Shown here one piece after another: positions 1 through 5,159 of a DNA stretch of 5,159 nt. Each line of letters opens with the position of its first letter. Within the stretch, counting starts at the first letter, position 1. This DNA comes from Flavobacteriales bacterium UBA4011 (GTDB taxonomy: Bacteria > Bacteroidota > Bacteroidia > Flavobacteriales_D > Crocinitomicaceae). A program made the translations under genes and the position numbers. The DNA is taken from NCBI GenBank assembly GCA_002384725.1, contig DGBF01000153.1, forward strand, positions 3,312-8,470, written 5' to 3'. The notes beneath the pieces are model-generated. The model was not told where the DNA came from. It saw only the letters and a program-made list of their open reading frames with translations, and ran no database searches.

Positions 1-1705
1 GCTCTTCCATTGACTTCCCAATGAAATCGTCGTTCTCGTAGAAACAATATATTTTATCCCCGTATTTCAATGCCATCGTGAGATAGGTCGAATTAAAAAT
101 CACAAATTCATCTTTCGATTTCACTTTCATTCGCTGGAAAACGAGCAGCCCACAGACTGCGACCAATACTATTCCAGTTGCTTCGAATCGCCACTTTTTC
201 TTCGCTGCAAAAAGATAAACTAGGAATCCCATTCCACCATAAAGCAAGAGCACTTCCCAGACCGGAAAAACAAAACCTTTTGCAACGGATGCAGGCAAAT
301 GATCTATCCATTGAACAAAATAGAACATGCCCAAAACCAAGAAGGACAGCACGCCTGCCATTCCAAAAGAAACAATGGGAATTTTGTGCAATACGATAAA
401 CAAGACACCAACAACCAAAATGATATTCGTGAACACCATCAATCCAATGTTGGACAGTAGAAAATAATTCGGAAATTGATGAAAACAATAGAGAACTAAA
501 GGAAAAGTAAAGAGTTGTGCCGCGAGTGCTACACTCGTTCCTTCCCAAATCCAACGAAGTATTTTTGATTTAAAATAAAGTGCCTTTTTGATAGAGGGAT
601 AAACAACGAAAATTCCCAGCATGGCCAAATAAGACAATTGAAAGCCTAAATCAAAAACCAATACTGGATCGCAAATAACAAGTACAAAAGCAGAAGCGGC
701 AAGTACATTAATCGGATTGTAATCTCGTCCTGAAATCTTAGCCAAGGTCAACATAGAAAACATGACAACAGCTCGAAAAACAGAAGGGGAAAATCCAGTT
801 ATCAAGGCGTAAAACCAAATGATTAGAAGCGCCAAAACTGTAGCTCTATATTTCGAAATCCATTTGGGGAACCGTGAAAAGAAAAAGATGAGCATCGTCA
901 AAATCAAACCCACATGAAGCCCAGAAACTGCAAGTACGTGCATTGCTCCTGCATTTCCGAAAGAACGCAGAGCCTCGGCATCCAGATGGTCACGATCGCC
1001 AAGTATAATTGCTTTTGCAACTCCAACTGCCTCAGGTTTAAGTTTGGTTTCAAACAATGAACTTAGAGATCGGTCCAAGTTCACAAACCACTTCTCCAAA
1101 AAATTCAAATGATTTGCCTTCGTCATATAACCACTCGGATACAAAAAGGACATTTGAGTAATCCCTTTCGTTTTCCAGAATGTTTCGCTATCAAATTCAC
1201 CTGGATTATTGTTGTTTTCAATAGGGAAAATATGTGCAGTGCAATACAACTGATCACCAATTTCCACATCTTCAATTTCATTTCGAACGAAGAAGAGGAC
1301 ATTTTCATTCATCGGTTTAATTGATCCGAAATGTTCCACTCCATTAACCCTTAAAATTGCCTTGTTCCATGTTTTAGTTGAACTCGAAATACTTAAAACT
1401 TCTGCACGATATATATCTCCTTGACTATAATCCATTTCTAAAGAATAGTCATAAATATCTTCTGTGGATTTATCCATTAACTGTATGCCAACACAAAAGA
1501 ACATGGCAGCAGTTATGTATAGTATCATCTTAGGATGTTTTAAACGATTTGTCACAAAAAACAATACCAATAAAGTCAGAATAATCACGGCAAAGGCCAT
1601 TGCTGTATAATGCAGATACCCGTATCCAACAACACCCAGAATCAATCCGGAGCTTATCCACACAAAAATATATGTCAGTAGGTTTTTGATGCGCTTAGTT
1701 TTCAA
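1..1705 (-). CDS. comEC: ComEC/Rec2 family DNA-uptake channel protein, 3' end cut by window edge
   Basis: ComEC forms the inner-membrane channel that brings single-stranded DNA into the cytoplasm during natural transformation. The minus-strand frame is open without a stop from 1762 to the window edge. Counting from a TTG at 1705, 568 residues are visible: two hydrophobic segments at about 9-28 and 33-52, a third at about 59-76, a soluble DUF4131/OB-like region at about 80-190, then the Competence domain from about 215 with many membrane helices to about 525. The diagnostic motif is at 252-266 (AGAMHVLAVSGLHVG), preceded by ILGDRD at 234-239. After the last helix, residues 533-556 resemble the first strands of a metallo-beta-lactamase fold but lack its DVGQGD motif; the true C-terminus lies outside. 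The start is uncertain: no ATG occurs before codon 36, so TTG 1705 or GTG 1753 is likely. It is divergent from thrS. The family call is firm; transformation activity in this organism is inferred. Confidence 0.93.
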   Translation of the reverse strand, partial: MKTKRIKNLLTYIFVWISSGLILGVVGYGYLHYTAMAFAVIILTLLVLFFVTNRLKHPKMILYITAAMFFCVGIQLMDKSTEDIYDYSLEMDYSQGDIYRAEVLSISSSTKTWNKAILRVNGVEHFGSIKPMNENVLFFVRNEIEDVEIGDQLYCTAHIFPIENNNNPGEFDSETFWKTKGITQMSFLYPSGYMTKANHLNFLEKWFVNLDRSLSSLFETKLKPEAVGVAKAIILGDRDHLDAEALRSFGNAGAMHVLAVSGLHVGLILTMLIFFFSRFPKWISKYRATVLALLIIWFYALITGFSPSVFRAVVMFSMLTLAKISGRDYNPINVLAASAFVLVICDPVLVFDLGFQLSYLAMLGIFVVYPSIKKALYFKSKILRWIWEGTSVALAAQLFTFPLVLYCFHQFPNYFLLSNIGLMVFTNIILVVGVLFIVLHKIPIVSFGMAGVLSFLVLGMFYFVQWIDHLPASVAKGFVFPVWEVLLLYGGMGFLVYLFAAKKKWRFEATGIVLVAVCGLLVFQRMKVKSKDEFVIFNSTYLTMALKYGDKIYCFYENDDFIGKSMEE

Positions 1706-1777
1706 TAATAATTCTTCATTAAAAATACTGAAAAAACAGACATCGAATACCACACCTAATTTTCAGCTAAAACTGTC

Positions 1778-1806
1778 TTGTAATTCCCTTAAAAACTGTA
1801 CTTTTG
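1778..1806 (+). promoter_or_regulatory. Bacteroidota-type promoter for thrS and downstream genes
   Basis: TTG at 1778-1780 is followed after 18 nt by TACTTTTG at 1799-1806, an exact match to the -7 consensus TAnnTTTG used by the Bacteroidota primary sigma factor, with the matching -33 TTG. Transcription would begin near 1811-1813, leaving a leader of only about 13-15 nt before the thrS ATG at 1826. This is the only convincing promoter seen upstream of the four-gene cluster. No start site has been mapped; the call rests on consensus match, spacing and position. Confidence 0.75.
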
Positions 1807-1825
1807 CCAAAAGTTCGTACACGAA
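1801..1825. promoter_or_regulatory. two adjacent dyad symmetries between thrS promoter and start codon
   Basis: CTTTTGCCAAAAG (1801-1813) is a perfect 5-bp inverted repeat with a 3-nt centre and overlaps the -7 element. It is followed directly by TTCGTACACGAA (1814-1825), TTCG/CGAA around four bases, which ends just before the thrS ATG. Such placement would suit a repressor site or a small leader hairpin, but both arms are short and could occur by chance. No known operator is recognised. Confidence 0.25.
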
Positions 1826-3769
1826 ATGATAAAGATTATTCTTCCAGATGGCACAGTTCGCGAATATCCGAAAGGAAGTTCTGCAATGGACGTTGCACTA
1901 AGTATTTCAGAAGGTTTGGCTAGAAATGTATTGGGTGCCAAAGTCAACAATGTCGTTCAGGACGCAGATATGCCGATTGAAATTGACTCGACCTTGAGCC
2001 TACTGACCTGGAATGATGATGAAGGAAAATCGACGATGTGGCACTCGTCTGCCCATTTGATGGCGGAAGCGATTGAGTCGCTTTTTCCGGGCGTGAAATT
2101 GGCGATTGGACCACCCGTTAAGAAAGGTTTTTACTACGATGTCGATTTCATGGATCAGTCCATTTCGGAGAATGATTTACCGAAAATCGAACAAAAAATG
2201 AAGGACTTGGCAAAGCAGAAATTGACTTTTGAAAGAAAGTTGGTATCAAAAGCAGATGCCATTAAATATTTTACGGAGAAACAAGATCCATACAAGTTGG
2301 AATTGATTGATGGTTTAGAAGACGGAGAAATCACTTTCTACACCCAAGGAAATTTCACTGATTTGTGCCGTGGACCGCATATTCCCAACACTGGCGTAAT
2401 CAAAGCTGTTAAGTTGACGGCAATTGCTGGTGCATACTGGCGTGGAGACGAAAAGAATAAACAATTGACCCGTATTTATGGAATCACATTCCCGAAAGCG
2501 AGTGAGTTGACGGAATATTTGGAGCTGGTTGAAGAAGCAAAAAAACGTGACCATAGAAAACTAGGGAAAGAATTGGATTTGTTCCATTTCTCACAAAGAG
2601 TTGGTCAAGGTTTGCCTTTGTGGATGCCGAAAGGTGCCGCTTTGCGTGAGCGTTTGGAAAACTTCTTGAAAAAAGCACAGAAAAAAGGAGGTTACGATCA
2701 AGTAATCACACCACATATTGGAAGCAAAGAATTGTACGTGACTTCAGGTCATTATGCGAAATACGGAGCAGACAGTTTTCAGCCGATAAACACGCCTGAC
2801 GAAGGCGAAGAGTTTTTGTTGAAACCTATGAATTGCCCACATCACTGTGAAATCTATAAGGCTCGTCCACGTTCATACAAAGATTTGCCTATCCGTTTTG
2901 CAGAATTTGGTACTGTTTATCGTTACGAGCAAAGTGGAGAACTACACGGTTTAACAAGAGTTCGTGGATTTACACAAGATGATGCGCATATTTTCTGCAC
3001 TCAAGATCAAGTAAAAGACGAATTCAAGAAAGTAATTGATTTGGTGCTTTACATCTTCAAAACATTAAAGTTTGAGAAATTCAAGGCTCAAATTTCTTTG
3101 CGCGACAAAGAAGATCGAGAAAAATACATTGGTTCGGACGAAAACTGGGAAAAAGCAGAGAACGCGATTATTGAAGCATCTGCCGAAAAAGGTTTAGAAA
3201 CTGTAATCGAATATGGCGAAGCAGCATTTTACGGTCCGAAGCTAGATTTCATGGTAGAAGACGCCTTGGGAAGAAACTGGCAATTGGGAACAATTCAGGT
3301 CGATTACAATCTTCCGGAACGCTTCGAATTGGAGTATGCAGGATCGGATAATGCGAAACATCGTCCGGTTATGATTCACCGTGCGCCTTTCGGTTCGATG
3401 GAAAGATTTGTTGCTGTGTTGTTAGAGCACTGTGCTGGTGACTTTCCGCTTTGGCTGGCAACCGACCAATTTGCCATTTTGCCTATCTCTGAAAAATACA
3501 ACGAGTACGCAGAAAAAGTTTTAGAATTGCTAAAAAATTACGATATTCGCGGCTTCGTTGACGACCGAAATGAAAAAATAGGTAAGAAAATTAGAGAGTC
3601 AGAGTTGAACAAAATTCCGTTCATGCTTGTAGTTGGAGAGAAAGAAGCTGATAATAAAGAGGTTGCAGTTCGCCAAAGACTAGAAGGAGATCAAGGATCA
3701 ATGTCCATTAAAGCATTTGCCGATTTGGTATTGGAAACGATTGAAGTTGAATTAACAACGAATGCTTAA
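1826..3769 (+). CDS. thrS: threonyl-tRNA synthetase, class II, with editing domain
   Basis: This cytoplasmic enzyme attaches threonine to tRNA-Thr using ATP and clears mischarged serine. It is a full-length bacterial form of 647 residues. A TGS domain spans about 1-62. The editing domain (about 63-240) carries HSSAH at 73-77 and CRGPH at 181-185, giving the His-x3-His and Cys-x3-His ligand set. The class II catalytic core (about 245-540) has its zinc ligands at C337 (in MNCPHH), H388 (in DDAHIF) and H518 (in MIHRAP), motif 2 around R357-R380 including [12 protein letters not shown], and motif 3 as FGSMERF at 522-528 with R527. The anticodon-binding domain runs from about 545 to the end. All key residues are present. 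The ATG at 1826 places the TGS domain at the N-terminus as expected and lies about 20 nt from the promoter, with no Shine-Dalgarno sequence. infC starts 8 nt after the stop. Confidence 0.98.
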   Translation: MIKIILPDGTVREYPKGSSAMDVALSISEGLARNVLGAKVNNVVQDADMPIEIDSTLSLLTWNDDEGKSTMWHSSAHLMAEAIESLFPGVKLAIGPPVKKGFYYDVDFMDQSISENDLPKIEQKMKDLAKQKLTFERKLVSKADAIKYFTEKQDPYKLELIDGLEDGEITFYTQGNFTDLCRGPHIPNTGVIKAVKLTAIAGAYWRGDEKNKQLTRIYGITFPKASELTEYLELVEEAKKRDHRKLGKELDLFHFSQRVGQGLPLWMPKGAALRERLENFLKKAQKKGGYDQVITPHIGSKELYVTSGHYAKYGADSFQPINTPDEGEEFLLKPMNCPHHCEIYKARPRSYKDLPIRFAEFGTVYRYEQSGELHGLTRVRGFTQDDAHIFCTQDQVKDEFKKVIDLVLYIFKTLKFEKFKAQISLRDKEDREKYIGSDENWEKAENAIIEASAEKGLETVIEYGEAAFYGPKLDFMVEDALGRNWQLGTIQVDYNLPERFELEYAGSDNAKHRPVMIHRAPFGSMERFVAVLLEHCAGDFPLWLATDQFAILPISEKYNEYAEKVLELLKNYDIRGFVDDRNEKIGKKIRESELNKIPFMLVVGEKEADNKEVAVRQRLEGDQGSMSIKAFADLVLETIEVELTTNA

Positions 3770-3777
3770 GTATTTTA

Positions 3778-4326
3778 ATGAGAAGACCGCAAAGAAAACC
3801 TTTTAGAAGACAGGAAGAAGAATTACACAAAATCAACGGGCGAATTAACTCTCCCGAAGTGCGCGTTGTATTCGAAGGCGAAGAGCCGAGAGTAATGAAA
3901 ACATCTGATGCATTGGCATTGGCTGATGAGCAAGACTTAGATTTAGTGGAAATTTCACCAAAAGCGAATCCTCCCGTGGCGAAGATCATGGATTATAAAA
4001 AGTTTTTGTACAACCAGAAGCGCAAGCAGAAAGAGTTGAAGGCGAAACAAAGTAAGATTGTACTAAAGGAAATTCGTTTTGGTCCGAATACAGACGACCA
4101 TGATTTCAATTTCAAACTAGCGCACGCTAGAAAGTTTTTGGAAGAAGGAAATAAATTGAAAGCTTTCGTTTTCTTCCGCGGAAGAACGATTGTTTTTAAA
4201 GATCGTGGTGAGATTTTGCTTTTGCGTTTCGCACAGGAGTTGGCTGACTTGGGTGCAGTTGAACAAATGCCGAAATTGGAAGGAAAGCGAATGATTATTA
4301 TGATCAACCCGAAAAAGAATAAATAA
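3778..4326 (+). CDS. infC: translation initiation factor IF3
   Basis: IF3 binds the 30S subunit, keeps it apart from 50S and checks start-codon and initiator-tRNA pairing. The 182-residue product has the normal two-domain length. The N-domain covers about 13-80, beginning with the conserved INGRI (19-23) and including [20 protein letters not shown] (54-73). The IF3 signature region is [15 protein letters not shown] (69-83). A basic linker follows, then the C-domain (about 92-178) with [14 protein letters not shown] (97-110), the segment KAFVFFRGR (128-136) and a lysine-rich tail. The ATG at 3778 is 8 nt after the thrS stop, so translational coupling with thrS is likely. An in-frame ATT lies two codons upstream at 3772; ATT starts are known for infC in enterobacteria, where they serve autoregulation, but ATG is the simpler choice here and gives the usual N-terminus. 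No separate promoter is apparent. Confidence 0.97.
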   Translation: MRRPQRKPFRRQEEELHKINGRINSPEVRVVFEGEEPRVMKTSDALALADEQDLDLVEISPKANPPVAKIMDYKKFLYNQKRKQKELKAKQSKIVLKEIRFGPNTDDHDFNFKLAHARKFLEEGNKLKAFVFFRGRTIVFKDRGEILLLRFAQELADLGAVEQMPKLEGKRMIIMINPKKNK

Positions 4327-4334
4327 TAATGAAA

Positions 4335-4385
4335 AATTAACAATGAATGGACTACTAATTATTCATTGATTATTGTTAATTGTAA
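4335..4385. repeat. imperfect hairpin with 7-bp-phased ATT repeats in the infC-rpmI spacer
   Basis: AATTAACAAT (4335-4344) is the exact reverse complement of ATTGTTAATT (4372-4381). An alternative fold pairs AATTAA (4335-4340) with TTAATT (4376-4381) and CAATGAAT (4341-4348) with ATTCATTG (4361-4368), giving 14 bp with a 7-nt bulge (4369-4375) and a 12-nt loop. The right half reads as four successive 7-mers, each starting ATT: ATTATTC (4358), ATTGATT (4365), ATTGTTA (4372) and ATTGTAA (4379). No T-tract follows, so it does not look like an intrinsic terminator. It may be an intergenic repeat remnant or an mRNA structure between cistrons; the sequence does not decide which. Confidence 0.6.
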
Positions 4386-4422
4386 AGAATATAGTGCTCA
4401 ACTTTAATTAAAGAAAGAGAAA

Positions 4423-4620
4423 ATGCCAAAAATGAAGACAAAATCCAGTGCTAAGAAGAGATTCAAAGTAACTGGTTCAGGAAAGATTAAGAGAAAGCAT
4501 GCTTTCAAAAGTCACATCTTGACGAAGAAAACAAAAAAGCAGAAAAGAAATTTGACTCAATCTGGTTTGGTTCACAAATCTGACGAAGCAAATATCAAGC
4601 AGCAATTATGTATGAAATAA
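4423..4620 (+). CDS. rpmI: 50S ribosomal protein L35
   Basis: L35 is a small, very basic protein of the large ribosomal subunit. The 65-residue product is full length for the family and starts with the typical [20 protein letters not shown], followed by the conserved basic stretch [20 protein letters not shown] (21-40). The ATG at 4423 gives the standard N-terminus. It is preceded by an A/G-rich run at 4410-4422 rather than a classical Shine-Dalgarno sequence. It lies 96 nt after infC and 100 nt before rplT, the usual rpmI-rplT pairing. The C-terminus (KQQLCMK) is not strongly diagnostic but its length is normal. Confidence 0.97.
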   Translation: MPKMKTKSSAKKRFKVTGSGKIKRKHAFKSHILTKKTKKQKRNLTQSGLVHKSDEANIKQQLCMK

Positions 4621-4659
4621 TTCGATAGAGTCGAGTTATTAAATTAGGAACGTTAACCA

Positions 4660-4680
4660 AGTATAAAGTACAAAGTCAGC
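4660..4680. repeat. short 7-bp tandem repeat in the rpmI-rplT spacer
   Basis: AGTATAA (4660-4666) and AGTACAA (4667-4673) differ by one base and are followed in phase by AGTCAGC (4674-4680), which keeps only the first three bases. This is a very short tandem array of 7-bp units within the 100-nt spacer. It echoes the 7-bp phasing in the spacer on the other side of rpmI, though the unit sequence differs. Two and a half units is weak evidence by itself. Confidence 0.4.
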
Positions 4681-4720
4681 TGGAATAGTGCTGCACTTCT
4701 TACTAAAAAAACACAAAATT

Positions 4721-5068
4721 ATGCCAAGATCGGTAAATCACGTTGCTTCAAGAGCCAAGAGAAAAGGTATCATGAAGATGGCCAAAGGATACTTTGGTCG
4801 AAGAAAAAATGTCTGGACAGTTGCAAAAAATGCAGTTGAGAAAGGTATGTTGTACGCTTACGAAGGACGTAAGCAAAAGAAAAGAAACTTCCGTTCATTG
4901 TGGATTATGCGTATTAACGCTGGTGCACGTTTGCACGGAATGAGCTATTCTCAGTTCATGGGAGCTGTAAACAAAAGCGGTATTGAATTAAACAGAAAAG
5001 TTTTAGCTGATTTAGCTATGAACAATCCTGAAGCGTTCAAAGCTGTTGTTGATGCTGTTAAGAAATAA
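4721..5068 (+). CDS. rplT: 50S ribosomal protein L20
   Basis: L20 binds 23S rRNA early in large-subunit assembly, and in several bacteria it also represses its own operon by binding the mRNA. The 115-residue product is full length. It begins [20 protein letters not shown], has the basic segment [12 protein letters not shown] (21-32), and carries the family signature around [18 protein letters not shown] (53-70), followed by the globular C-domain with the segments SYSQF and [14 protein letters not shown] (86-99). The frame is open back to a GTG at 4688, which would add 11 residues before MPRS. The ATG at 4721 is preferred because L20 proteins nearly always start MPR and the preceding bases (4705-4720) are an A-rich untranslated-looking stretch. 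It is the last gene of the cluster, with a terminator 22 nt after its stop. Confidence 0.97.
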   Translation: MPRSVNHVASRAKRKGIMKMAKGYFGRRKNVWTVAKNAVEKGMLYAYEGRKQKKRNFRSLWIMRINAGARLHGMSYSQFMGAVNKSGIELNRKVLADLAMNNPEAFKAVVDAVKK

Positions 5069-5090
5069 ATCAAAGTAGGCACTATAGTGG

Positions 5091-5122
5091 AACTCTCGGT
5101 CGCAAGATCGGGAGTTTTTTTT
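5091..5122 (+). terminator. intrinsic terminator after rplT
   Basis: An 11-bp stem pairs AACTCTCGGTC (5091-5101) with GATCGGGAGTT (5106-5116), including two G-U wobbles, around a GCAA loop (5102-5105) of the stable GNRA type. The stem runs into a tract of eight T (5115-5122). There is no T-tract on the opposite strand, so it acts for plus-strand transcription only. It marks the end of the thrS-infC-rpmI-rplT transcript. Confidence 0.92.
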
Positions 5123-5159
5123 GTGTTGATTTTTTCTCTTTGTCAACGTCAATGGTCAA

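Noticed and set aside
108..1324. Several short open frames on both strands (for example 108-554 minus, 178-399 plus, 1109-1324 plus, 1123-1308 minus)
   Set aside because: All lie within the continuous comEC frame on the minus strand and none resembles a known protein.
1720..1727. TATTTTTA on the minus strand as the comEC -7 promoter element
   Set aside because: It misses the final G of TAnnTTTG and has no TTG at the right distance upstream; such matches are common in AT-rich DNA.
2315..4343. Minus-strand open frames opposite thrS and infC
   Set aside because: They are antisense shadows of strongly conserved genes, with no recognisable motifs.
4335..4385. Hairpin in the infC-rpmI spacer as a terminator
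   Set aside because: It is AT-rich and is not followed by a T-tract; rpmI and rplT would also lose their only evident promoter.
4688..4720. GTG at 4688 as an upstream start for rplT
   Set aside because: It would add 11 residues before the near-universal MPRS start of L20; the ATG at 4721 fits the family.
4621..4720. Possible small stem around 4674-4700 (CAGC with GCTG) as a known L20 leader structure
   Set aside because: The pairing is short and bulged, and I recognise no described L20 leader fold here.
5080..5089. Perfect 10-bp palindrome CACTATAGTG between rplT and its terminator
   Set aside because: It is a short isolated palindrome just before a clear terminator, with no further sign of function.
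1..5159. A novel defence, mobile or biosynthetic system
   Set aside because: Every substantial open frame is accounted for by comEC or by the standard translation-gene cluster; no mobile-element ends, CRISPR repeats or tRNA genes are seen.

Overview
The window is an ordinary, well-conserved chromosomal segment from what looks like a member of the Bacteroidota, most likely order Flavobacteriales. The evidence is: moderately AT-rich DNA; A-rich start regions with no AGGAGG-type ribosome binding sites; a Bacteroidota-type promoter (TTG, 18 nt, TAnnTTTG) in front of thrS; and the type of ComEC protein encoded on the minus strand. Genus cannot be fixed from the sequence alone.

Layout. Bases 1 to about 1705 (minus strand) hold the first 568 or so codons of a comEC/rec2-type DNA-uptake channel gene. 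It is cut at its 3' end by the window edge and has no ATG at its expected start. A divergent intergenic region of about 120 bp follows, carrying a clear promoter for the plus-strand genes. From 1826 on come four plus-strand translation genes in the order thrS (threonyl-tRNA synthetase), infC (initiation factor IF3), rpmI (ribosomal protein L35) and rplT (ribosomal protein L20). They end at a strong intrinsic terminator at 5091-5122. No gene-free stretch exceeds about 120 bp.

How they work together. The four plus-strand genes form the widespread thrS-infC-rpmI-rplT cluster: a charging enzyme, an initiation factor and two large-subunit proteins, probably transcribed together from the promoter at 1778-1806. 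thrS and infC are separated by only 8 nt. The infC-rpmI and rpmI-rplT spacers are longer (96 and 100 nt) and carry short 7-bp-phased repeats and a hairpin. comEC is transcribed away from the cluster and is unrelated to it in function.

I found no previously undescribed system. The points most worth a second look are the non-ATG or frameshifted start of comEC, the 7-bp-phased repeats in the two spacers flanking rpmI, the dyad symmetries packed between the thrS promoter and its start codon, and an in-frame ATT two codons before the infC ATG.
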